Shown here piece after piece: positions 22,501-34,500 of a stretch of DNA of 64,000 nt. Position numbers and translations under genes: made by a program. Every line of letters begins with the position of its first letter. Position 1 is the first letter of the stretch. The DNA is from Siderastrea siderea (Eukaryota; Cnidaria; Anthozoa; Scleractinia; Rhizangiidae), in the NCBI GenBank assembly GCA_964030785.1, contig OZ034975.1, positions 35,615,269 to 35,679,268 of the forward strand. Direction: 5' to 3'. The notes beneath the pieces are model-generated. The model was not told the DNA's origin. It worked only from the letters and a program-made list of their open reading frames with translations, and searched no databases.

Positions 22501-25500
22501 CCTTAAAAATAACAAACTAAGAACTCACGATGAAAAATGGAAGCCCATTATCAACGTTTTGTAATTAACAACAAATTCGCTCCCAATTGCACAAATGACG
22601 ACGAGACAAACCTGGCAGTAAAAGGGACGATGGGCACTGGGTGCTCCCTAGGATAGCAATGTGCATGGGTAGTAGCGACACACCCTGACTGGCGTAATTG
22701 GGTGGTTAGCGGACACACCCTGGAAACTAAGTGGGGCCGTTAGCGGACACAAACCCCAAAGCACAAACTTGGGCGGTTGGCGTACACACCCAGAGTTAAT
22801 GAATGAGGACAGAACAGTGATTGAATTGGGGTGGTAAGCGAACTTACCCAGAAAACGAAGCCCCCGGACCCAGCTAGGTACATAGCTAAAGATAAGGTGG
22901 GATAAGGGACCCACCCAACCTGTAGCGGGCGATAGCTAAGTGGAAGGCGTGCACCCAAATTATGACCCAAATACTGTCAGTAGTATATGCCCCAAAAACA
23001 GACAAACCTGGCAGTAAAAGGGACGATGGGCACTGGGTGCTCCCTAGGATAACACCCAGAGATAATGAATGAGGACAGAAACCCTTGGGTGGTTAACGGA
23101 CACACCCAGTGATTGAATTGGGGCGGTTAGCGAACTCACCAAGAGAACGAAGCCCCCGGACCCAGCTAGGTACATAGCCAAAGATAAGGTGGGATAAGGG
23201 ACCCACCCAACCTGCCGCAGGCGATAGCTAAGTGGAAGGCGTGCACCCAAATTATGCCCCAAATACTGCCACGTAAATAAATTAACAGTCTCAACTTTAA
23301 AAAGGTCTACATTGTCCAGTACTTGGATCCCAGGATTGTAGTGGAGTACTATGGGTGGTTGGATGGGTACCGCGACAACCTTGGTTACTGCAGATGTGCA
23401 AAAATTGGCAGTTGACGCGACGGCAGAAAAGGCGGTGAAAAGGCTAAGGGGGTGACCTGACGAGTGGCTTAGAGGCGCTGGTTGTAGAAGAGGTTGACCC
23501 AGAAGTGAGTTGTTGGGCTTGTGCTGGGGGCGACGAAAGGACTGGGTAGCCTGGGAACGGGAAGGGCAAGATATGGTGCGATGGCCATAAGAGTGACAAG
23601 AAATGCAGAAAGGGAGCGTTTCCTCTTTTAGGATGTCATTGTAGAGGTGGTCGTTAATTTTGTTCCAGGACAACGACGGGTTAAAAGCGGCCATGTAACA
23701 GAAGGCAGTGTCATACATTATCCATGCTGATGCTCTAAACTTCCTGCTAAACTTACAAATCTGGTCTTGGTAGGCCAGGAGATCAGGGGCAAGGAGAGGG
23801 AAGTGGTGAAGGACTGTTCGTAGGTAAATATTCCAGGCCTCCAACCAGGAGTGAAGTCCATCGATCCGGCGTTTGCGTTGTTGTGAGGTGACTATGGCCA
23901 AGGCTGAGCAGTCTTGGGGTTGACCTCTAATTTAAATTGATTTTGTGCAGTCAGAGATGGATGAGGGGATAATTTGTCAGCCAGTAAATCAGCAAAATCA
24001 ATGTACTCACGTTTGGTGATCCGCTGTACGTTTTTTTTTTTGCGAAAGAGGTGGTAAATTGTGAGCGGGGGAGGAAGTGCCAGCGTTCCAACCAAATTGG
24101 CCGATGGGGGATTGGGGCCAAGTGTTGATGATGGACCAACGCCATGTTGTTCGGCTCCTGTTGAAGCGTTGGTCATGGGGTTGATCGGGGTATTTTGCAA
24201 ACCAGTTTGGATGGTCCTCGAAGAGGATTGTGATTCTGGTTGCGGAGTCACAGGAGAAAGCAATGATCTTTCGACCGGGACTGGAGGATGTTGATAGTCA
24301 ACGCGCTCACTATGAACGGCGGCCGAGATGAGCGATCGCAGCTGGGTGATCTGCACTCAGAAAAGGCGTTCGCTGGTGAAGAATTTTCGTTCCCGTTAAC
24401 CGTTAAGGGCGGTGAGTTAATGTTGTTTGGACCAACAGCGTCGGTAGTGCCAGCAGGCGGTGGGATAGCGTGCTCACAAGCATGAATCTGTTCGGCGAGG
24501 CGTGCCTTTGAGCCAGTAGTCACGAGATGTCGCGCTGAAGCTAACAACACCAAGCTCTGGCGCGGTAAAGCCAACAGTTGGCCAAGCTCCATGGATGCCG
24601 GATTGACTGTATTGGAGACATGGCGACGGTTTCTGGCCGCACGAGGCATAGTAAAGTCCGGGAAAACGGGAATAGAAAAATTAAACTTACAACTGAAAAT
24701 AGATAGCGTGTGTAGCGTGCTACTAGTACAGAGACTGGTGTATTGAACTACATGCACGCAAGTACTGTTCATTTGAGACCTGATATGCCAGAGATGGATA
24801 AACTGATAACAGTGAGATAAAAACACAGACACACATTCAATTGCGAGCGAACTAGGGAACAATTATTGACATAAGCACTAAGTGCTGATATAGATACCAA
24901 GTTAATGCACCTGATAGCATCCATTGTTTGGATATCAAGATCATTGGAATGTTTGTAACAGCGTCTCCGTGGCTAAGGCATATTGATAGTCAACAATGCA
25001 ACGCCCTTGTAGTTAACTATATTTTACAAGTAAAGTGAACATATAGCGTATTAGATTTTCAAGTTATCTAAAGATTGTACTAGGTTGTAACACGTATCAT
25101 AATTAGGTTGTAAAGTGTAGTGTGAGTAGCTTGTGTAACTCGATGTAACGTAATGCAAAGTAATGCCAGCACCGTTATATGATGTAATGTACTGTACTGT
25201 AAGAAATGTGAAGTATTAAAAAAAAGTAAAAAAAAAATGTTCCATTCTTTTAGTACGCTCATTTTTTCTCCATTTGCTAACTTGGAGAAATGGAGTTAAG
25301 GCTCCAAAATGTAAATTCACTTAAAACAACAGTGGAGGTTCCCTTTAAACTTTACACAACAAACTGTACATGTAGCGCTGGTAAGTACCGTTCGAACATT
25401 TGATTGTTTACGCTTTTTTTTTTTTTGTACAGAGTAGTAAACAGTACCGCAGAACAGTACTGCTCAGTAAATTTTATTTGGACGGTTACATTTTAGAGCA

Positions 25501-28500
25501 GATTCACCGAGTCGAAAGGTAGTCAGTTAAATACCTTGTACCGTACAGTAATCAGTACCCCGGAAAAGTGGTTCTCATAGCTTTCAATCGAATGGTCACA
25601 TCTTAGAATTTTTTTCACAGTCAGAACAATCTTGCGTGGCACGATAAACACTTTTACAGGAAAGTGCTGCTTCATAGCCTTCATTTGAAAATTCACACTT
25701 TGGGGTGTCATCGTCTCCTGGATTGATAGTGCTGAAATTAGTTTGACGCAGTGTGAGGTTTTTTTCTTTCAGTGCCTCCAAAAATCAAAGTAAATCCAGC
25801 AAGGGAGAGTATTATCGATGTTGGGAAAAATTTGACTTTGACGTGCAGAGTATATGGTAACCCAACGCCGACCATCACCTGGACAAAAGATGGCGTTTCA
25901 CAGAGGCAATTTAAGGTTTCTGGAAATGAGTTACGTCTTGTTAATGTACAGAGAAAGGACGTCGGTTCATACAGATGTACAGCTAGTAATGGATATGGCA
26001 ATGATACTGTTCGTGTTAGCATTGTTGGCTTATCGTGTAAGTATTGTAAGTCGCCCACGTTCAGTTGTGAGTCCATTTTGGATTTTTCTGTGTTGTCACT
26101 GATTTTCCATCATAAAGGCATTCATACTTTTAGTGCTGTTCACCTGAGTTCTCTTAAGAGAAACGTTAAGTGTTTTCACTTCTAAAAGTTTAATAGGTGA
26201 AAAAAATATTCGGACGTACTGCTTCACTCCAGACATATCTCTTCAAAAATGGCCTCTGCTTATTACTTGCACATAACTGCTCCCAATGTGTAGTGGTTTC
26301 AAAGCTCACTTGGTAGAGCATTGCATGCTATTGTTGAGGTCATTGGTTTAATGTCTATTGTAATCTTGAATTTATTTGTCCAGGCTGAAAAGGCTATTGG
26401 TTAAATATTTTTTTTAAAAACGTTGCGACAATCATTCCATTCATTTCATACCCTGCATCAGTATAATTAACAGCAGTGGGAATTGTTTTAAGACCTTCCC
26501 TCAGTAGACTTCAGAGTCTTTCCTGTATTTTTTTCTGGAGTATTATTTCCTTGCTAGTTTACAATTATTTCAGTTATGAAATTAATTGTTGTATATTGTT
26601 ATATTTTTGTAATAGGTAAAGTTAACCAGTGCAAATCCGAAAGAGTTATTATAAGGTTAAGAAGCGAAATATGGAACGCGAAGTTGTCGGACAGTAATTC
26701 AAACGAGTTTGAGATGTTGGAACTAAATTTGTTATCCGCAGTAAGTCACCCTTTTTATTGTGTAATCTTTGTCTAAATTTCAAGGATTAACTTCATCATC
26801 AACAAGTACTTGAGTAGCTGAGTAACACCTCCAGAACATATCATGTCTATCTCGCTGGGCGCTATTAAACGCCAGACAAACTGAAATTCGTTGCAAGAAA
26901 CCAAAACATCACAGCCTTTAGTCCCCTTCGACAATTGTCAGAGACTTCAAATCTAAAAATCCTTTATCACATATTTCGGTTTCTAGTGAGGTATCGAGTT
27001 AAGCACTCGAAGAAAAGAATTACATTTTCATGCGATTGAGCTAAATCATGCAAAGCAATCAACTTTCGATTAAAAAAAAATTAACAATTTATCGCGTGAG
27101 TCTGAAGTGGTGAAGACCGATCAACAGTGCACCGGTAGTGCGTGCCATAACAGTTATATACCATGTCTTGAAGAACGCCGCCAATGAGAATGCTAGAAGA
27201 CCGTTATATGTTCTGCGGTATCGCACCAGCTGTACTAAATGCACTGTATCTAAGCGGAAATTAAACTCATATCATGAGCTCTCACCCTAAAACGTACATG
27301 TTTTTGACTGAAGGCTCCTCTGTATACGAAAAAAAAATTAAGTCAATCGTTAGATATGTTTTACCGAGTGCTGCACTTAAACGCATTGCATAACTGATAT
27401 ACTGGTAACCTGGGGGTGGGTGCTCGAATCAGATCGTCAATCTGATCTCAATCTAATCTCAAGTTAAACAATTGTGACTGAAATATAAATCATTTTAATT
27501 CACTTGTAATATGTCCAAAATGCAAGTCAAGCCTTTCACGATCCGTGCATGAGTGGGATGCACGAGAACTTTTCACTGATAAGAATTATTCTGGCTAGTC
27601 TATTTTAACCAGGGGCGGGGGAGAACACTTGACTGCGCCTGGGACTTTTTTTGTGGTCGGATGATCCACCGAAAATTGACGTCACATCCGGTCCCAACAC
27701 AGCCTTTTTCTTCCGCGGGCGGGAAAATCAAAATTGACGGCGACAGTTTCATTCAGTTGGTGAGTAAAATGGCCATATTTTTTCATCGGCGATAAATTTT
27801 CCTGTTACATTTTCGTGACAATGAAATGAAATATGTACTCTTTCCTTCCATTTGATTAGTGAAGAGATTATTCTAAATAAAGGTTTATAAACTGCGTTGT
27901 TTTCGAGCGTTCTTTTGTAAGGAAAATGGCGGCTTTGTCTCCCTCGAATTTCACAGGATTCGGAAAATCAGTTAAAATGATGACTTCAAGGTGAGTAATT
28001 CTTTATTTAAATAGCCTATGTTGTAGAATAAGACTCCTTTTAACAAAACATCGCAAAGACGGCGTTTCTAACAAGTGGGAACCCCATTAACACTCTTTAT
28101 TTTTTAGAGAGACTGTTCACAACACAGAATCTGAAACAATACTCCTTGTGGTACTTTGTCGCTGTTGACCACCAAGACTGCCCTTTATCTGTTTTCTTTT
28201 CTTTTTTTCTATATTATTAAATTCTCAATATATAATTGATCTACATCACAAGTGACCACATCGTAAGACAAACAATAACGCTTTATTATTAGTGTCCTAT
28301 AAGTATTTTTTACATTTTGATTACTTAATTGTGCACACTACTAGTAACAGCTTAGTAATTTCATAATTAAACTGCTACATAAAAGCTGTCTTTAATTAAA
28401 GCCAGATGCTGACTGAAGTCAATATGTCAGCTTATTCATCGCACAGTCCTTATTTGTAATCATCCACTGATACTGTGGTTGTGGACAGAAGACTTACAAA

Positions 28501-31500
28501 TCAAGGAATCAACCAGTAACCTTATACAACAAGGTCAAGTGCAAGCAACCCATCCTGATCATAAGGGTCGTGAATATTTTTTACCAACAGATTTGCCTGA
28601 CAGATAATCAAGACTAACAATTAAGTGTAGCCCCAACCTACTGTATACATAACTGTACTGGGAATTACAAACTGGTTTCTGTATGGTAATGTCATTTATG
28701 GTCACCTACACATAATGGATGATGAGCAATATCTTTCCCTACACTTTGGATACTGGTTACATGAATGATGTGTAGTTCCAGAAAATATCTTTACTCCCTC
28801 CACAGAAGGTTTTTCTGTTTTGCCCCCCCCCCCCCCCCCCAAGAGATTTCAGCTTAGCTTCATACTTTGCTTCTAAAATTTTTCCTTTTGAGAGCCCCTT
28901 TCCCCTAGGAATTTCCAATGACCTTCCATGTGGTGGGTATGGATTTTTTTTCTGGAACTACACAATAACTATGACACAACACCAGATGAGTACTGTTGCT
29001 GGTTAACAAATGTTTGAGACTACACATCTGTTGAGTAGAACACAGGAAAAGAGACTGACAAATTTTCAACATCATCATACATCCGTGGTTATTATTATGG
29101 ATGACTGTTGACAGTATCTCATCATACCGTACAAGTTGTTATGGTAGCACAACACTGTTTCTGTTGCTGAGTAACAAATTTTATGGACAGCAACTGATAT
29201 ACAGGTATTCATGTGCTACATGTCACTACTACTATAATGATGGCTAACAATGTTAACAAACACAGTTCAAAAGAATTACATAGATCTGGGCTCAGAAACC
29301 AACATCTCTTCCTCCGTTGTATGCTGCAGGTCATGTTTCCTTACATGTCAGACCCAGCCACTTTATTGAAAGGAAAGCAATAAATCTTTGTGTCCAGCAT
29401 GCTAATCAAAGGGAAAAATCCTGTCTGCAACCAAAGTACTCTCATCTCAGCGACAAACCTTTGCAGGCTCAGGAATCTCACAAGAATAGTCCCAAACTAT
29501 GTGTTGAAAGCAACTTTAGGAGTCTTCACAGCCATCTAGATCAAAAATGAAACAGTTAAAAAACAAATATTGCTCATTTTCTATTCATTACAAGAACTGC
29601 TAGATATTATATCTACATTATTAATCATTTAGCAAATACATGTAAATGTATGTGATAGTACATGATAATGTACATGATATTAACATAGTTACATACTTGG
29701 GCTTACTCAACTTTGTTTTTGTTATATGTTTTTATTCATGAATCTGAACATGCAACTATGTAACTGTATGCAAATAAGCTAAAGATTTGATACTAATTAC
29801 ATGAATGCTATAGATTTTATTAACCCCTTTACTCCGGGAGTCAATTATGGAGACATGTGATGTAGTGCTAACTTTTGAGTCTGTGGATGAAATCCTATGG
29901 TGTGACCATTCAAATGAAATCTCTTTGGCAGTACTTTCGCAGGGTACTGTTTGTTTGGGGGGATTTGAAAAAAGAAAAAATGAAATTTAGCATATTCTTT
30001 CAAGAATTTTAAATTTTGGCCACTACTAGGGGTGAAAGGGTTAAGTAAATGTCTGTGATAGTACATGACAAATATCTACCTGACATTAAAATAGTTACAT
30101 ACTTGGGCTTTTGGTTACTCAATTCTATTTTTGTTATACATTTGTATTCACAAATCTGAACGTGTATGTACCTATACGTAAGATTAATAAGCTAAAGATT
30201 TAATACTAATTACATGAATGCAATAGATTTACCTAAAGTTAAGGGTTGGTATGTTTTCTGCATGAAGAGACTTGGTAGAAGTCACTGTGTTGTAACAAAA
30301 TCAAATAACTACAGCAGGCAAAGTGCAGACAATGTGTAGCCTCAGGTGTAAAAATTCATTAAAAATAATCATTTTTTTAAAGAGCAAAAATGGATAGGTC
30401 TTAAAATTGGGACTACCAATAGTTGAAAGACAATATTTATGTCCTAGTGTAACAAGATCTTTAGGACAGAATGTCACATGACAAAGTTGACACCAAAGAA
30501 TATGAAATTCATGACAGCTAGGGTGCACATAGAATGCTTTATACTTGAATGAGCAGCTACAATTGTTCATGTAGATCACACGTGGATGACAAATACCACT
30601 GTCTATCCTTGCAGTTGAAAGTACATGTACAAACGTAGTAACCAATGCCAATAAAGACATTGTACAGTACCATTCAAAAGTAAGCTGACAGTTTGTTGTG
30701 AGTCTCAATTCTTGACTAGCTACTCATTACTCAATTCCTGCATGAATTAAGTACCGAAAATTAGAATCGAGACTAACACAACACTATTCCAATTCGCACA
30801 AATCCAAAATCGAGTTTGAGTTAATTATGTATTGCTGGTTTTCACGTGACGTCATAAAATTCTAAAATCATAAATCGCGAGGTCTTCAGATTTTATATCC
30901 TTACCAGGTTGAAGATAACTTAAAAATACATCTTTTCACAAGTTTTCAGCTCGGTGGCGTCTTTCGTTTTGAAAATACAGAATATTCAATTTCTGGCTTT
31001 TCACCCTACGTGACACCAACACAGCGTCCGTGACAAAGCTTTCTCCTGTGAAAAAAAGGACTCTCCTTGTGATTTTTAGCAGTTTGGACAGTTAGAGCAT
31101 TAGGAGAGAAATTAATGTGGCTGTATAGTAGTTCACGAGAGAAAAGTAATAGCTGGAAGAGCAGAAGTGACTTCCAGATGTTTTCATTGATTTCCGGCGG
31201 CCATGTTTGTGCCCCTCCGAGGGACACCAACATGGCGTTTCCGGCATACTGAGCTCTGCAAATCTCAATCGAACGTTTCGGCAAATAACTCAACAACGGA
31301 ATACCATACAGATCTGAGACTTGGTGAAGTTGTTTAGATATGTATCCTTTATAACATTACAAATTCTTGGCTTCTTTCATCAACTGCTTTCGATTTTATT
31401 ATTTTATGGCGTGACAGTGAAAACCAAGAATAGAGCTGAAACATTTTGAAATGTGGGGAAAGATAATCTTTTTTGGTTTTGGTTTTGTTTGTTTTGATGT

Positions 31501-34500
31501 TTTATTGAGACACGAGGCAAATACCCGAAACTGAACAAAGGCTGTTCCGGTTGGGTGATTTGTGCAGGAATCAAGTATTGTGAATCAAAAATCAATTATC
31601 GAGTCTCGATTCTCAATACTTGATTCATGTGAGGATCAAGTATTGAGTGTCAACTTACTTTTGAATGGTGCTGTATAATTTGTAGAAAAGTGACCAACAT
31701 GTTGATGCCTTTATATTTAACTACAAAAACATCAACATCACAAGCAATGTAACACTGGAATTAATTAAAAATTCCAAACAAGCCTGATCAATAAAGGACT
31801 ATTTCCTTTTCTTGTAGTAATATAAAGGGAATACATGTATATTAAAAGGGCAAGGTAGCTAGATAATCCCGCAATTATGTCGACAATTTGTATTGGTAAT
31901 CCCAATCTTAAACATACAGTGGAATCCCGATTTTTTGAACCTCCTGGGGAAAAGGAAATTGGTTTGAATTATCTGGGGGTTTGAAAAATTGGGGTAAAAT
32001 TACAGTGTTTGACTGGGAAAGGGAAGCCAGTTTTCAGAAACCAAGAGCTTGAGAAATCAGGATTCTACTTTATGTTATTACAACGCTGGTTTGTTCGTCT
32101 CACCATCCCTACTTCCCCTCCCCCCCCCCCCCTCCCCCCAACCTAGGAATCGCTCAATCAGATAAAATTCATTCATTAATTATGGAGTTCTCTTTATTCA
32201 GACTTCTTTTAAAACAACGAAACACAAAAAATACATTCCCATAGAAAAACAAATTGTGTCTAACCACCATCGTAAAACGGAAACTTCGAAAACACAAGAC
32301 TACTAACCTCGAGTCTGCTTGAGTACACAGATGTCTGCCACATCAGGAGTGCTTCTAAACATGTCCGCGGTTGGTTTCGATGCTGCTTCCAGCACTTTTC
32401 TGCGAGTGTTAATTACCTTCCCAGTGTTAACACAACATACTGTGACTACTGACGTTTTCTTCATTGTATTATACTCGGGATAGACTATTTTAATTGACGA
32501 TTCCTTTGAATCAAGGGTCACGAGAGGCAAAAGTTTGAGCGGCTCCGTTAGAGACGATATCAGGTATCACTGTGCAGAGTAGTTTCGATAGAGTAGGCCT
32601 TCCAGCACTTTACGTCGAGTGTTAATTACCTTCCCGATGTTAACAATCCAAACCGTTACTGCTGGCGTTTTCTTCATTATATTTCACGCATCATAGGCTA
32701 TTTAAATTGACAATTACACTGAATCAGGAGTCACGAGAAGCAAAAGTTTGATCCGCACATGTATTGAAAATTGCGACACACTCGCCATGACATTGCACGA
32801 AGCTGCCTGGAAAATGCCATCAAAACTGTACTAAACATTTCTGTTTTGCCAATATATCGGCTAAAATAGATAATCCAGTAACTTTGTAACATCTCTGGTA
32901 TTCAAGATAAGCAATTGCGTGTCAGTGGTGGTCACAAGAAAGAAGAAACCATAAACTCCCGAGCGTCCATCTTGCAACTCACTGAGCGAGCTGCTCGACG
33001 ATTTTTGAAACCGGATGTGACGTCATTTTTCGGTGGATCATCAGGTCACGAAAATTGGCGAAGTTTTCTTCCCCCCCCCCTGATTTTAACCTAATGACAT
33101 TTTTGTCATCAGATCTCGGTGGTTTATGCTAGTGATGATAAAAGATTACTTCACAGAATGACAGTTGAAAAGTTTAGGTAAGTTCCATAGAGTCTGTTGC
33201 AAGGAATTGTGAAGTGAATAACGCTCTTAAAACAGTCAAGTTTAACTTTTATTTTCTGGTTGCCATAGCAACTACGAGATATTGTGGTGAAATTAAACAC
33301 ATTTCAATGGTTGTTTCTGTGAGCTCCCGGGAAGGTTCGCTGATTTTTGCGAGATCTTCGGTATTCCCCAGAGAGGAACTTCGCTGTATTATCGGGTTAT
33401 ATCAGAGACACTTTCGTTATTTTTAGGTGCTGATGTATCAGGGATTCCTGCCGTTAAGAGTGAAAACGTCTGTCGTTTATCACTGATTTCGCGCTCAGTA
33501 ATATTCAATACGTTTTGGTAAAATTTAAGAGAAATCGCGTTGGATCTCAGCGAAGGGGAATGTGTTTTGAGAACAAGTTTTGTCAGGATCATCTCGAGAC
33601 TATACTTGTGTTGACTGTAAAGCATACACAGTCGATGAGAACAGTTGATGTCCGGTTTTCATTACATAATAATCTTGCATGGTGCAATGTTTGATTTCGC
33701 TGATGAGAAATGGAATTATGTGTTGCAACACTCAATTCACCTTTTCCGTCTTCTGTCCACTGGCGATTGGTATTCGAGAGATACATGAAAGGGATTGTTT
33801 TAACAAGAAAAAACAGGAAACACAAACGAAACACTACGGTTTTTTAAGAAGAGGCGAAAACCGGTATTTTTGATATTCTACTTAATCGAAGGTTAACGGT
33901 TTCGGAAACGTTAAAACTGTCTGAAATGTGGTTAAAATTCTTTCAAACGGTCTAAAAACAACACAACGACAATATTTAATCTGGTATGTAAACTTGATTT
34001 GCTATTTATTGTCATTTTTAGTTTCCTGACTAAACTAGCGATTAAGTTCAATACAGATCCTTTACCACTTAAGTGGTCTACTGAGCATGGTTTCCCTGTG
34101 CACCAACCTCGAGATCACCTCCGTGGGACTGTTATTTTAATAAAAAAAAAATAACCTAACATCTTGGAATAGGTTTATTTTTCAAGAAAATACATACAAA
34201 CGGAGATTTGAAGCCACCATAAAGACCACCATTAGCAGTAAATAATTAAGCTAACCGAACTCATATCCATTTGAAGTCATCAGTGGCTAAGGTCCGGATA
34301 TGTTAACACTGTGGAATGATTATTATATTTTCGCTTACGGTCTATACATACTGTTTTATTTTGATTTCTAGCCCTGGTAGTGTTTTAGCGACTGTAGAGC
34401 TATTGTTTGACAGATCAAGTCTGGATAACAATTTACTGGGGCGTTTGAGCCGTGAAATAGAAGACGAAAAGCTTGGCCCATTCACAGTTGACCGTTTCCT

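Larger units (their letters stand above)
17352..25772. other. RTK-B intron 2, filled with retroelements
   Basis: Holds a minus-strand LINE fragment (17851-18640), an (AAT)n tract, an L1/Tx1-type RT relic (19690-22560) and a minus-strand gag relic with repeats (22609-24649). The parts 18641-19560 and 24650-25772 show nothing recognisable. Confidence 0.7.
27610..33082. mobile_element. hAT-type DNA transposon, 5.5 kb, non-autonomous or decayed
   Basis: Ends CAGGGGCGGGGG and CCCCCCCCCCTG are flanked by identical 8-bp ATTTTAAC (27602-27609 and 33083-33090): an 8-bp duplication with CAG...CTG ends is the hAT hallmark. Inside the ends, GATGATCCACCGAAAA(T)TGACGTCACATCCGGT is present as an inverted pair (about 27660 and 33005-33044). 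No transposase could be read; open frames are short and motif-free. It carries nested elements at 29824-30040, 30665-31673 and 31918-32070, and poly(C) at 28822-28841. It lies between the first two SEA exons of RTK-B, ending 30 bp before exon 33113. Confidence 0.85.

Noticed and set aside
30301..30708. 135-codon minus-strand frame within the hAT-type element
   Set aside because: No hAT dimerisation or transposase motif could be recognised; cysteines are not in a known pattern.
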